From Oscillospiraceae bacterium (lineage in GTDB: Bacteria; Bacillota; Clostridia; Christensenellales; QALW01), in contig CP091722.1 in the NCBI GenBank assembly GCA_022009755.1, positions 814,001 through 878,000 of the forward strand: a stretch of DNA of 64,000 nucleotides. The letters run 5' to 3'. The notes under the pieces were generated by a model. That model saw nothing but the letters and a program-made list of their open reading frames with translations, made no database searches and was not told the DNA's origin. This document shows, piece after piece, positions 44,539 through 54,623 of the stretch. Position numbers and translations under genes: made by a program. Every line of letters begins with the position of its first letter. Position 1 is the stretch's first letter.

Positions 44539-45944
44539 ATTTTTTCATATCCACCTTTCCGTTTGGCAAAAAGCCCACTCCCTCCGCTTCAAGAAGAGCC
44601 CTCTGCTCATTTTCACCGCCGAACGCAAAGGCCCGGCTCAATGAACCGTTCGCAAACACCACTCTGTGACATTTTATTCTTTCGGGATCGGGATTTACAT
44701 GCAGGGCATATCCCACAATACGCGACATACGAGAATTTCCCGCAAGCGCCGCTATAACCCCGTACGAGGCCACACAGCCCTTCGGTATAAGCTCTACGGC
44801 GCGATATATTCTTTCAAATGTATTCATTTGCTGCCCATGCGCATCCGCTTTCGGAATATTCTCGGTGCCGCCCTTACCGCCTGCGCATTCACCGCTCTCT
44901 TCCTCTGCGGCGCTTATACCGTCATATGCTTTATGCCTTTCATCCCAAAATTCCTTTTTCACATCGCGCAAAAACAGCGCCCCAATAGCCTGTTCAAGGT
45001 CGGCAGACTCAAACAGTACCTCATACAGCGCCGAGCATATGGGCATTTCCACTCCTGTTTTATCGCTTAACACCTTTATTGCGCGGCAGGTCGCCACACC
45101 CTCCGCCAAAGCCGCATATTTTTCGCCCTTGGCAAGGCTTTCGCCGTAGGCGCGGTTATGGCTGAACGGCGAAAACAGCGTGGCCTCATAATCCCCCAAA
45201 TGCGCAAGCCCGTAGGCGGTTATCTCCCTTCCGCCCATAGCGGCAATAAGCCTTCCGACCTCACGCGCGCCCCTTGACATAAGCGCCCCCTTCAGCGCCG
45301 TCATTCCCATACCGTCAAGCACTCCGGCCGCTATGCCGATAACATTTTTTGCAGCAGCCCCGATCTCGTTGCCTATAAGGTCATCGCCCCGGTAAAAGCG
45401 TATAAGCCGGCTTCCGAGCTCCTCCGTCATGCGGCAGGTAAGGTTGAAATCCGCCGAATCAATAACCATGCAATTGGGCTTGCCCGCAAGAAAATCCTGC
45501 ACATGACCCGGCCCCACCCATACCGCTATATCCTGTTTGCGAGCCCAATTCCTTTGATGCAATACTGCTGAGCCTTTCCCCCGTGCTTTCCTCCAGCCCC
45601 TTCATGCAAAGCAGCAATACACTGCCCTCAGGCAAACCGGCCTCCGCTATATTTTTCATAAGGCTTCGCAGATGCTGCGCCGATATGGATATAAAAATTT
45701 CATTTGAAAACCGCAGCGCCTGCCTCAGATCCGAAGTAAAGCTTACACCCTCGCCGAACCGAACATAGCCGTTTCCGCGTTCGCGGCAAAACCTCTGAAA
45801 ATTTTCAGAATCTCCGCGCCCGTATATCATCACCTCACGCCCGATGCTTCGCAGATACCACGCTATAAACGAGCCCCATCTTCCCGAACCTATAACCGTT
45901 GCGCGTCCGTCGCTTGCAATTCCGCTGTCCTTCTTAACTGTCAT
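44498..45944 (-). CDS. gpsA: Glycerol-3-phosphate dehydrogenase fused to an Ogt/ATL-type alkyltransferase domain, one frameshift
   Basis: Corrected length about 481 aa. The N-terminal ~340 residues are GpsA (NAD(P)+-dependent sn-glycerol-3-phosphate synthesis for phospholipids): VIGSGRWGSFIAWYL, DIAVWVGPGHVQDF, GNEIGAAAKNVIGIAAG, REITAYGLAHLGDYEATLFS. After a ~35-residue acidic/Gly linker, the last ~105 residues (from MNTFERIYRAVELIPKG) are an O6-alkylguanine DNA-binding domain with KCHRVVFANG, the acceptor-Cys motif with Lys for the usual Pro. One extra base at TTT 45536-45538 splits GpsA. GGGGG precedes ATG 45944. No ribosome site precedes the Ogt part, which favours a real fusion, though a hidden indel in the linker is possible. 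Confidence 0.82.
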
Positions 45945-46021
45945 TTTTTGCCCCCGAAAATCATAAGCACCGCCCCTGCGCACCGCTTTATATAAATTTG
46001 CGCAAAAGCCTCGCACATTTT

Positions 46022-48168
46022 TTATTCTCCCGCACACGCCTCTTGCGCACGCCGGCTTACGGCATAAATATAAACGCCGTCCCTGCTGTAAACAAGCGGA
46101 TATTTATCCTTAAGGCAGGCTGCATCCGTTCTGTATGCCGATACCTCCTGCGGACTTATATAAATATAATCCACATTGTACCTTTGCAGCATTTCCTCCG
46201 CGTTTTCAAGGTCGGAATACATCGTTTTCACATCTGCCTCCCTGCCCTGATAATCCACACCGTGATAGTAAAGAAATGTCCCCGCCCCGCACACTATGTT
46301 TCTTCCCGTAAGCGAAGAAACCGCGTTGTTGTGCTGCGTTCCTGTAAGAATCACGGAATCGGCAGGGGTGTTTTTTTCAATAAACTCCGCCGCCTGCACC
46401 TGTTCCTTTGCATACAGCTGATAATCCGACACCACCTCGCGCCCCAAAGTGAGCACCGCGGAAAAACGCACAGAAACACCGTCGCCGCCGCAATCACCCT
46501 GCGCCCGCCGATATTCTTTTCCCTCAGCAGACGGTATATATCCACCATGTATCCCGCAGCCAGACAGGCCGCTATGGCGTAGGCCACATACAGCAGCTTG
46601 TTGTTGTCGTATACATTTGGCTGAAACACCACAAACTCGCATATAAACAGTATCAGCAATGACGGCGCAGCCACCGGAAATTCCTTTTTGTAATGCAGAA
46701 AAGCCGGTATTGCAAGCAGCGCCACAATCCCGACATTTTTTATGTAAAACCACACATAGCTGTCATTGAGATTGCCCCAATTGAAATGCCCTCTGAGCAT
46801 GGTGCCCCTTCCCACCTGCGCAAAGGTCCATGTTATAAGCTGCGGAAGCGAAAGCGCCAGCACAATGGCAAGATATATAAGCCATGTACGGGCAAATTCC
46901 TTAAAATATCCTCCCGCAAAACACCGCGCAAGCAGGACAACGCCCGCCGCAAACAGCCCCGCCACAAGCCCGAGAGCCGGGAAGGCAATAGCTGCGGAAT
47001 CGGGCACCGCTCCTCTGAAGGCGCAAATTATCATGGGCACAAAGCCCGCAGCCGTTCCCGCCGCCGCCATTGCGTACGCCGCTTTTACCGTTTTTATGCC
47101 GTTTTGCATATGCATTGCTCTTTTTGTAAGCTCCGCAAGCAGCCAGCAGGCGCTTATAAGCGCAACGGCCAAAAAGGAATGGGTATGCACCATCGGCATC
47201 CCCCCCGCCAATACTCCGGCGGGAATAAAGTATTCCCTTCTGTTTTCAAACACCGCCTTATAAAGCACCGTAAGAGTGGGAAACAGCAGCGCCCAGCCGA
47301 AAAGCGTCGCCCTTTGCGGCAGCAGCATATCGGCTATTACATTCACCCACCGTATGTTTCCCTCCGCGGTAAGATTTGTGGGCGTCTGATAAAACTCACT
47401 GAATATACGAAGGAAATTCTGCGGCTCGGTGCGCCATCTGTCCATAAAATAGATAAATCCGAAGCCGCCGCATAAGAAGAACAGTGTCCATGCAAGAGTC
47501 GCCTTGGATTTGTCCTTAAGCCAGCTGAAGGCAAAATAATAAACGCCGGCCATGACTGTTGCCATGGCAAGCAGCATGGGCGCAATATAAGCAAAACGCA
47601 GCGAGCAGCCGAATATATACAGACTGGAGGAAATACTGTCGCACAAAAACGGATAGCACAGCTTTGTTCCGGGCAGTATGGAATATTCCGGAGGAAACGC
47701 ACCCTGACGCGCAATGCTTGTAATAAAGCCCAAATGCATATTCATATCGCCGTAGGTGCATTGCCCGGTATGCATGGAGCCGTCCCCGAAAAGCGGCACG
47801 GTATGGCTCATCAACGCCGCCGTGAACACCGCAAAAACGCCGAATGCCAAAACAAGCATCAAAACATCGCCTTTATGCGGGCGTTTTATGCACAAAGCCG
47901 GACGGTTATGCAGAAGCAGCCCCGCACCGGCCGTCAGCAATGCAAGCAGCAAAAACGCCGCAAAGTGCGACCACAGCCCGAAGCCCATAAAAAACGAAAA
48001 CAGCGCAGGAAGCCATTGCAGCAGAATAAGCCCCGCCGCGCCCCCCATCATAAGCCTAAAGGGCGCCGTTTCCCTGTAAAACACCCGCCCGGCTATAAAT
48101 ATTCCTCCCGCAGCAAAAGCGGCAAGATACAGCGCCGCAAGCAGCGTTCCCCAAAAGCTACCGTACAT
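46022..48168 (-). CDS. Large polytopic membrane protein, GT-C-like, one frameshift
   Basis: Corrected length about 715 aa. At least twelve hydrophobic helices span residues ~5-590, with loops rich in aromatic residues (SHTVPLFGDGSMHTGQCTYGDMNMHLGFI after helix 4). A C-terminal soluble domain of ~130 residues follows (IEKNTPADSVILTGTQHNNAV, VDYIYISPQE). This plan resembles GT-C glycosyltransferases that use lipid-linked sugars. The assignment is by architecture only. A base is missing in A5 46462-46466. Restored: LCVFSAVLTLGREV. AAAGGA lies 5 bases before ATG 48168 and a promoter lies upstream. Confidence 0.72.
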
Positions 48169-48255
48169 TTTTATCCTTTCTCACCAAACCGCATGCCAGC
48201 AAGCGGCACGGCGGAACACGCAAAATCACAATACCGAATATAAATTACGGCATAA

Positions 48256-48284
48256 ATTATACCATGGATACGGATATACTTCAA
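48256..48284 (-). promoter_or_regulatory. Promoter of the polytopic membrane protein gene
   Basis: On the minus strand TTGAAG (48284-48279), 17-base spacer, TATAAT (48261-48256), about 90 bases before the start. Confidence 0.7.
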
Positions 48285-48315
48285 GTGCTAAGTTGACGCT
48301 CCGAAAAACAGAAGC

Positions 48316-48356
48316 AGCCGGACATTTTTGATAGCACCCGCATCATATGTCCGGCT
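48316..48356. other. Hairpin downstream of the TIM-barrel gene
   Basis: AGCCGGACAT (48316-48325) and ATGTCCGGCT (48347-48356), perfect 10-bp stem, 21-base loop. It may end transcription of the 48.4-49.2 kb gene, but there is no clear U-run. Confidence 0.4.
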
Positions 48357-48363
48357 TTACGCT

Positions 48364-49218
48364 TTATTGCCTGCGCATTCCGATAAGCCTGCGCCCCACC
48401 GCAGCGGCAAATTGCAGTGCCTGGGGCAGCAGCTCCTTTTCAAACCTGCCCAAATACCCTATCAGCTCAAAATTAAATGCGCCGCTGTATTCCGTTTCAT
48501 CAAGCGCACTCATGATATCCTCCCATTCAAACGGCACAAGACGGGGCAGCATATGCATATCCCGCTTTCCGTCATTGCAGTGCATATGCACGCAGCCCAC
48601 CCGCCTGCCCGCGCTTCTTATAAAGTCTCCGGGGCGGTTGCCTGTAAGGCGCGCATGTCCCACATCCACGCATCCCGTAAAGCACTCAGGGTCCAGCATA
48701 TCTATCATTTTGCAATAGGATTGCGCAGTGCCGAATTTCACCCCGGTTACCGTTCCGTCGGCATAATACTCAAACAGGTTTTCCACTGCCGCTTTTATGC
48801 CGAACCTTCTGCAATAAGGCTCCAGAGCATTGTAAAAACGCGCGTTATAATCAAACACATCAACATAGCCCGGTACATCTATGCCGTGCACCGCAATTAC
48901 CGGCACGCCCAGCCACGATGCATGCTCCATCGCGCGCACTATACTGTAAAACTCCCGTTCGTTTTCCGACATTTCCATTCCGTAGAGAAAATGAAAGGGC
49001 GCATGCGCCTGAATAAAGCGCACCCCGTTTTTCTCCGCGCACAGCCGCAGCCTTTCCGCCCTGCCTGCCGCCCCCGGGGCCAAAATTGCCTCGTCCCAGT
49101 CAAACATATCGTTAAAGGAATAATCAATGCCGTCAAACCCGGCACGCGCTATCGTCTCCACCGCGCCCTCATCGCCGAAGGCACGCCTTGTATGCCAGTT
49201 TTCCACCGATAAAAGCAT
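48364..49218 (-). CDS. Sugar phosphate isomerase/epimerase-like TIM barrel protein
   Basis: A 284-aa protein of the xylose isomerase-like AP endonuclease 2 family. The barrel motifs are GFDGIDYSFND, FIQAHAPFHF, VIAVHGIDVPG, AAVENLFEYYAD (metal Glu), GCVDVGHARLTG (Asp/His metal ligands), VGCVHMHCNDGKRD and FNFELIGYLGRFE. These carry the His/Glu/Asp set that binds divalent metal. GGAG lies 8 bases upstream of ATG 49218. The substrate is unknown. The gene stands between unrelated genes. Confidence 0.85.
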   Translation of the reverse strand: MLLSVENWHTRRAFGDEGAVETIARAGFDGIDYSFNDMFDWDEAILAPGAAGRAERLRLCAEKNGVRFIQAHAPFHFLYGMEMSENEREFYSIVRAMEHASWLGVPVIAVHGIDVPGYVDVFDYNARFYNALEPYCRRFGIKAAVENLFEYYADGTVTGVKFGTAQSYCKMIDMLDPECFTGCVDVGHARLTGNRPGDFIRSAGRRVGCVHMHCNDGKRDMHMLPRLVPFEWEDIMSALDETEYSGAFNFELIGYLGRFEKELLPQALQFAAAVGRRLIGMRRQ

Positions 49219-49249
49219 ATGTTATCTCCTTTGCTTCGCAAAAGCCGAT

Positions 49250-50242
49250 TTATTTTTTCTTCTTTTCATTTTCGCAGCCGTAGCTGTGGTCATTTCCGTA
49301 ATACCATCTTCCGTAGCGGTATCCGTAGTGCGGAGCACTGTCATGGCAGGATGAACCGTCCTCCTTCTTTGACGAACCCAGAAAAATACCCAGTAAGCCA
49401 AGCAGACAGCCCCCTCCGAACTCATGAACCGTTTCTTTGCCTTCTCGGCCGCTGGCCGTATCCTCAAAAATGCCGTTGGAAAAGCAGACGCCGCTGTCCT
49501 CCAGCTCTTCCCGCTGCGCATTGGTGAATTGTCCCTTTGTGTTTTTTACAGCCTTTGAAAGCGCGCCGTCATCCACAATATCAATAAGCCCCGTAACCTG
49601 CTCGGGCGTAAACGGCTCTTTTGCCCTCATAACCGCTTTGGTCAGTGCTTCTTGACTCACATAATCCGTAAGCTCCGTAATCTGCTCCGGCGCAAACGGC
49701 TCCTTTGACTCCGTCACCGCCCGAGAGAGAGTTTCTTCATCCAGCGCATACATTAACGCCAAAATCTGTCCCGGTGAAAGCCGTGGCTCCGCTGCCGCCA
49801 TGGCTTTTGCCAGCTTTCCGTCCGACATATCTCTGTCATCTATACTGCTCATCTCTTCCGGCGTCAGGCCGCCCCGTTTGTCCTTAATCAGCTTTTCCAG
49901 CACATCTTCATCAAAATAATCCGAAAGAGTAACTATTTGGCTTCCGGTAAGCGGCTCACGCACCGTCGCAAGAGCATACTTTAATGTATCCTCCTCAATA
50001 TCGGCCCCGGCCATTTCAATAACATCCTCTGCCGCAAAGCGCACTCCGTTTCCCACTGCGCGCGTGATAAGCCGTTTCGCAGCTGCCGGCCCCCCGTCGC
50101 CGGCTTCTGCCAGCTCTGCGGCTATTTCTGCGGTCTGCGCGCCGCTGCCGTAGCTGTCCAGACGCGCAAGATAGCGTATCTGTGTGCCGGAGCTCCATTC
50201 ATAAAAGCCATCGTAATATTGCTCCCACGACATTCCCGCCAT
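49250..50242 (-). CDS. Hypothetical protein with five to six ~28-residue helical repeats and a Gly/His/Tyr-rich tail
   Basis: A 330-aa cytosolic-looking protein. Residues ~95-245 contain successive units of the form EPFTPEQVTGLIDIVDDGALSKAV: PLTGSQIVTLSDYFDEDVLEKLI, GLTPEEMSSID...KLAKAM, RLSPGQILALMYALDEETLSRAV, PFAPEQITELTDYVSQEALTKAV, PFTPEQVTGLIDIVDDGALSKAV and a partial QFTNAQREELED. The units suggest an alpha-solenoid. The tail holds a Gly/Cys-rich segment and a Tyr/His/Lys end. GGGG precedes the ATG at 50242. I do not recognise the family. Confidence 0.7.
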   Translation of the reverse strand: MAGMSWEQYYDGFYEWSSGTQIRYLARLDSYGSGAQTAEIAAELAEAGDGGPAAAKRLITRAVGNGVRFAAEDVIEMAGADIEEDTLKYALATVREPLTGSQIVTLSDYFDEDVLEKLIKDKRGGLTPEEMSSIDDRDMSDGKLAKAMAAAEPRLSPGQILALMYALDEETLSRAVTESKEPFAPEQITELTDYVSQEALTKAVMRAKEPFTPEQVTGLIDIVDDGALSKAVKNTKGQFTNAQREELEDSGVCFSNGIFEDTASGREGKETVHEFGGGCLLGLLGIFLGSSKKEDGSSCHDSAPHYGYRYGRWYYGNDHSYGCENEKKKK

Positions 50243-50338
50243 TTGATTTTCCCCCTTGAGTTTTTTGCCGTTTGCCGCCCTTATACCTGTGCCGCGCTCA
50301 TCATGCGCAAAATACGCGTTCTTTCCCTTCTGTGCACA

Positions 50339-51703
50339 TCATACAGCCCCGTCCCGCTCTTTTTTATAATCAAAATAGCAGATGGTCTCTATGTGTGCCG
50401 TCTGGGGAAACATATCCACGCATTTGGTCTGCCCCAGGCTGTATCCGCCCCGCGCCAGCACTGCGGCATCCCGTGCAAGCGTTGCCGGGTCGCAGGATAT
50501 GTATATAATGCGCTCTATCGGGTTTTCCGTAAGCGCCTCCAATATCGCACCGTCGCAGCCCGCCCTCGGCGGATCCAGAATAATCACCTTTATATTGCCC
50601 AGCCGCTTTATAAGAGAGGGCAGCTCCTTTGCGCAGTCCCCCTGAATGAATTCAACATTTTTCACTCCGTTTTTAAGCGCATTTCTCCGGGCATCCTCCA
50701 CGGCATCCGGCACTATCTCCACCCCCACCGCACGGCCGCAGAACCTTGCCATTATCTGCGTAAGTATGCCGGTGCCGCAATAGGCGTCCACCAGCACGGA
50801 ATCGTCCCGCCGCCCTCCGTAAAGGGTTGTAATTCCGTAAAGCACCGCCGCCTGAAGGTGATTTACCTGAAGAAAGGACAGCGGTGAAAGATTGAAGTGC
50901 ACCCCGGCGATATCATCCTCAAAATCCTTTCTGCCCGCCATGAATTCGCATTTGGGCGAAAGCACGATATTGCCTTTTTCCGTGTTTATATCCTTCCAAA
51001 CGCTGCATGCTCCTGCCTCAAGCAGACCCTTTGCCCACATTTCCGGCTGCTTAAGCTCCTCATTTACCACCAGCACCGCCATAATATCGCCCTTTATAAT
51101 GCTTCGTCTGAGCATAAGCTGCCGCAGCGAGCCGCAATGCTTCACCTCGTCATAAACGGTGGTGCCCGTGCTTTCCGCAAGCCTCTTTACCGCCTGAACA
51201 AAGGGCTTTATATCCATGCTCTGAATGGCGCAGCTGTCCATATCAATTATCCTGTGGCTTCTTGAAGCATAAAAGCCTATTACTATATTGCCGTTTTCAT
51301 CCCTGCCTATGGGCAGTATCGCCTTGTTGCGGTAGTGATACGGATCATACATGCCAATTATATCGCTAACCTCGAACGGCAGCCCGGATATGCGCCTTAA
51401 CACCTGCTCCGTTTCCTTTTTCTTGGACTCCAGCTGCGCGTTGTATTCAAGATGCTGCATAACGCAACCTCCGCAGCGCCCGAAGTATTTGCACGCAGGC
51501 TCCCGTCTGTTGGGCGAAGGCGTAATTATTTGCTCAAGCCGTCCTATGCAATAGTTCTTATTAACCTTTATTATCCGCGCCCTTACCGTTTCGCCAGGCA
51601 GCGCGCCGGGCACGAAAACCACCATGGAGTCACTGCGTGCAACCCCTGCTCCCGTATTTGCCATGCTGTCCACCGTAAGAAGCACTTCTTCATTCTTTTT
51701 CAT
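50339..51703 (-). CDS. rumA: 23S rRNA (uracil-5-)-methyltransferase, RumA/RlmCD type
   Basis: A 454-aa SAM-dependent enzyme that makes 5-methyluridine in 23S rRNA (RlmD/RlmCD family; the exact site is not deducible). It has an N-terminal TRAM domain (VDSMANTGAGVARSDSMVVFVPGALPGETVRARI), then the 4Fe-4S ligands C-x5-CGGC-x2-QH. The methyltransferase core has DAYCGTGILTQIMA, LDPPRAGCD and the catalytic ISCDPATLARD. The end is conserved (VDMFPQTAHIETICYF). Its own promoter lies upstream. Confidence 0.93.
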   Translation of the reverse strand: MKKNEEVLLTVDSMANTGAGVARSDSMVVFVPGALPGETVRARIIKVNKNYCIGRLEQIITPSPNRREPACKYFGRCGGCVMQHLEYNAQLESKKKETEQVLRRISGLPFEVSDIIGMYDPYHYRNKAILPIGRDENGNIVIGFYASRSHRIIDMDSCAIQSMDIKPFVQAVKRLAESTGTTVYDEVKHCGSLRQLMLRRSIIKGDIMAVLVVNEELKQPEMWAKGLLEAGACSVWKDINTEKGNIVLSPKCEFMAGRKDFEDDIAGVHFNLSPLSFLQVNHLQAAVLYGITTLYGGRRDDSVLVDAYCGTGILTQIMARFCGRAVGVEIVPDAVEDARRNALKNGVKNVEFIQGDCAKELPSLIKRLGNIKVIILDPPRAGCDGAILEALTENPIERIIYISCDPATLARDAAVLARGGYSLGQTKCVDMFPQTAHIETICYFDYKKERDGAV

Positions 51704-51781
51704 ATCGTTCCAAACCTTTCAGCGCGAATACATCCGCAAAACATCCCGTCCCCTTACCCCGTGTATGTATATACAGTATAA

Positions 51782-51810
51782 ATTATAGCAAATAATTCCG
51801 TCAAGGTAAA
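51782..51810 (-). promoter_or_regulatory. Promoter of the rRNA methyltransferase gene
   Basis: On the minus strand TTTACC (51810-51805), 17-base spacer ending TGC, TATAAT (51787-51782): an extended -10 promoter about 80 bases before the start. Confidence 0.7.
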
Positions 51811-51971
51811 GTGCAAACCGCCAAAACAGCTGTCTGCTCCGCTTAAATTCCGCCGCGCCGTTTTTTCGGATGCAATATTCGGCGCAAAAACACATCATAA
51901 TACATTCCTGTGCAAAAAAATCCGTCATACGGGCATAATAATACGGAAAAATTCTGTACGGACGGTGAAAG

Positions 51972-54317
51972 ATGAAACAGCCTCACAAAAAAACATACTT
52001 CTTTCGCGCAAACGGCGCAAACACTCAAACGGACAAATCCTGCGTCCTGTACGGCGATATCGGCGCGGCATTTTTTATAAAGCTGCTGCTTGTCTATCTG
52101 TGCATAACAGCGTTTGTTCTCCTTGCGCTGCTTTTGTTTTTCAAAAATTTTCCCATGGTGGATCTCTCTCCGCAGGCAATAACCGACATCCCGGAAAGCC
52201 TGCGCATTTACGACTCCGATGACGAACTGGCCCTTACGGCAAGCGGCAGTCAGCGCAGGATATTCATCGAACTCTCCCAGCTTCCTCCTGATGTGAAAAA
52301 CGCCTTTGTCGCAGCGGAGGATGCCCGTTTTTACAGCCATAACGGCATAGATCTGCGCCGTATATTCGCAGCGGCCGCAGCGGATATAAAATCCGGCAGC
52401 TACAAACAGGGCGGCAGCACCATTACGCAGCAGCTGATAAAAAACAGTCATCTTTCCGGCACAAAAAAGCTGTCGCGAAAAATTCAGGAGGCGTTGCTTG
52501 CCTGTCAGCTGGAAGCCCGCTTTTCAAAAGAAGAAATAATGCAGATGTATCTCAATTATGTGTACTTCGGAAACGGCGCTTACGGCATAGAAGCCGCCGC
52601 ACGGACATACTTTGACAAAAGCGCATCCGAGCTTACACTGGCCGAATCCGCCGCCCTTGCAGCCACGGTTAAGGCCCCGTCGATTTATTCCCCGGCGCAC
52701 CCAAACGCCTGCACAAGCCGCCGCAACACCGTGCTTCGCCTTATGTACAAAAACGGCCTCATCGACCTTGCCGCGCTTAATTTTGCGCTTAAAGCCCCGC
52801 TTGAAACCGTTCCCTGCTCATATTTTGACTACAACTACGGCTACTATGCCGATTGTGCCCTGCAAAGCGCCGCTGCCCTCACCTCGCTCTCCGCAGACGA
52901 GCTGCTCTCCGGCGGGTATTCCATATATACTACTCTTGACTCCGGGCTTGCCGACACCCTCGGCGGTCTGCTTAAGGAGGATTCTCTCTTTCCCTCCCGG
53001 CAAACGGAATGCGCCGCCGTGTGTCTTGATTCAAAAACCGGCGCCGTGCTTGCATTGGAGGGCGGACGCAGCTATTGCGCGCGATTGTGCTTTAACCGCG
53101 CCGTTTCCGCCCGCCGCCGTCCCGGCTCCGTGATAAAGCCGCTGCTTGTATACGCCCCCGCGCTGGAAACCGGAAAAATCACCGCTGCTTCGGTTTTTAT
53201 TGATGAAAAAAAAGATTTTGACGGTTACAGCCCGAATAATTTTCACGATAAATACTACGGCGCGGTAACCGCACGCACCGCCCTCGTAAAATCCCTGAAT
53301 GTTCCCGCCGTGGAAATACTCTCCTCCTGCGGAATCGATGTCGCAAAGAGTTATGCCCGCCTTCTGGGAATAACCTTTGACCCAGCCGATAACGGGCTTG
53401 CACTGGCGCTGGGCGGCTTTACCTACGGCATAAGCCCCATGGAGGCAGCCTCCGCCTATCAATGCCTTGCAGCGGGCGGCCTGCGTACCTCCCCGTATTT
53501 TGTCCGCAAGGTAACCTCGGCGGACGGCACGGTGCTATACAAGCGCGCCGCAGGCGAACAAAAACGCGTATTTTCGCCGCAAACGGCATATATCATCAGC
53601 GATATATTAAAAGACGCCGCAAAAAAGCCGGGAAGCCCTCTTGCCGCCTTAAACGGGGTCAGCGCCAAAACCGGCACCGCCTCCCGAAATGCCGATACGA
53701 ATTCTGATATATGGGTGGCGGCATATGACAGCCGGCTAACCGTTGCCGTATGGCAGGGCTGTGACACCACGGACGATGCTCACTGCCTGCCAGGCAGCGC
53801 AACCGGCAGCAAATATCCGTCAGAAATGGCAGCCCGGCTGTTCGAGTTTTCGCGCAGCCGCAGCGCCCCCGAGCCCGACCGCGTTCCCGACGGCATAGTT
53901 CGCGCCACCCTTGACGCACGGGCACTTTTGCGAGGCTCTCTTGAGCTGGCTACCGATCTTACACCCAAGGAAAACAGAATAACGGAGCTTTTCACAAACG
54001 ACACCCGGCCTCAGAAATACTCCTCCTATTACCGTGCCCCGGAGGCCTGCGATATCTGTGCCCTGCACGGCGAAAACGGCAATACCGTAAGCATAACCGC
54101 GCGCAATTCCTACACCCTCTACCGTATATACAGAACGGAAAACGGCAATCACAGGCTTATAGGCGTGCTGCGCGGCAAAAGCGGCGAAACGCTTTCCCTT
54201 CTTGATCCCGCCGATGTTTCTGCCCGCTATTATGCCGTTTCCGAGCATGCGGAGATCACCGCAGCCGACGGCTCACCGCTTCTTGGCAAGGCCAGCAGGC
54301 TTGTGCGCGTCGAATAA
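51972..54317 (+). CDS. Class A penicillin-binding protein (glycosyltransferase plus transpeptidase)
   Basis: A 781-aa bifunctional peptidoglycan synthase anchored by one helix (~33-58). The GT51 domain has VAAEDARFYSHNGID with catalytic Glu116, GGSTITQQLIKN, RKIQEALLACQLE and YLNYVYFGNGAYGIEAAA. The transpeptidase domain has GSVIKP (Ser386, Lys389), the KSLN motif (S-x-N) and SAKTGTAS (KTG). A C-terminal fibronectin-like tail follows (ITARNSYTLYRIYRTENG). The RBS is weak (GGTGAAAG). The frame is intact. It is divergent from the rRNA methyltransferase, and ddl lies beyond a strong terminator on the other strand. Confidence 0.95.
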   Translation: MKQPHKKTYFFRANGANTQTDKSCVLYGDIGAAFFIKLLLVYLCITAFVLLALLLFFKNFPMVDLSPQAITDIPESLRIYDSDDELALTASGSQRRIFIELSQLPPDVKNAFVAAEDARFYSHNGIDLRRIFAAAAADIKSGSYKQGGSTITQQLIKNSHLSGTKKLSRKIQEALLACQLEARFSKEEIMQMYLNYVYFGNGAYGIEAAARTYFDKSASELTLAESAALAATVKAPSIYSPAHPNACTSRRNTVLRLMYKNGLIDLAALNFALKAPLETVPCSYFDYNYGYYADCALQSAAALTSLSADELLSGGYSIYTTLDSGLADTLGGLLKEDSLFPSRQTECAAVCLDSKTGAVLALEGGRSYCARLCFNRAVSARRRPGSVIKPLLVYAPALETGKITAASVFIDEKKDFDGYSPNNFHDKYYGAVTARTALVKSLNVPAVEILSSCGIDVAKSYARLLGITFDPADNGLALALGGFTYGISPMEAASAYQCLAAGGLRTSPYFVRKVTSADGTVLYKRAAGEQKRVFSPQTAYIISDILKDAAKKPGSPLAALNGVSAKTGTASRNADTNSDIWVAAYDSRLTVAVWQGCDTTDDAHCLPGSATGSKYPSEMAARLFEFSRSRSAPEPDRVPDGIVRATLDARALLRGSLELATDLTPKENRITELFTNDTRPQKYSSYYRAPEACDICALHGENGNTVSITARNSYTLYRIYRTENGNHRLIGVLRGKSGETLSLLDPADVSARYYAVSEHAEITAADGSPLLGKASRLVRVE

Positions 54318-54623
54318 CCTCTCCCCCCGCTTTTGCGCCGCTTGCGCTCCCTCGGCACGAACATTCGCCCGCTCTGCCCGTGCCCGATTATCGTATCTTG
54401 TAATATCCCGAAAAACGCTGTTGTGCAAAACACACGGCCGCTGCGTAAAGCGGTGCAGCCCTGACGGGCGCACTGCGTCCTACACAGTAACTGTCCTTTA
54501 GAGAACGACTCCAAGTACAGTCCTGTTTTTACCGTCAGCAATGCGCCGAACCTGAAAATACCGCCGGATGCGAAAAAACGCATCCGGCGGTATTTTGTTT
54601 ATCTGCAATCTAACCCCGCGTTT
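54318..54623. other. Intergenic region between the penicillin-binding protein and ddl
   Basis: 306 bp. Apart from the strong bidirectional terminator at 54555-54596 I see no gene or recognisable regulatory structure. Confidence 0.6.
54555..54596. terminator. Strong bidirectional terminator between the PBP gene and ddl
   Basis: 18-bp perfect stem from AAAATACCGCCGGATGCG (54555-54572) and its complement (54579-54596), A6 loop, with A/T-rich ends on both strands. Confidence 0.93.
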
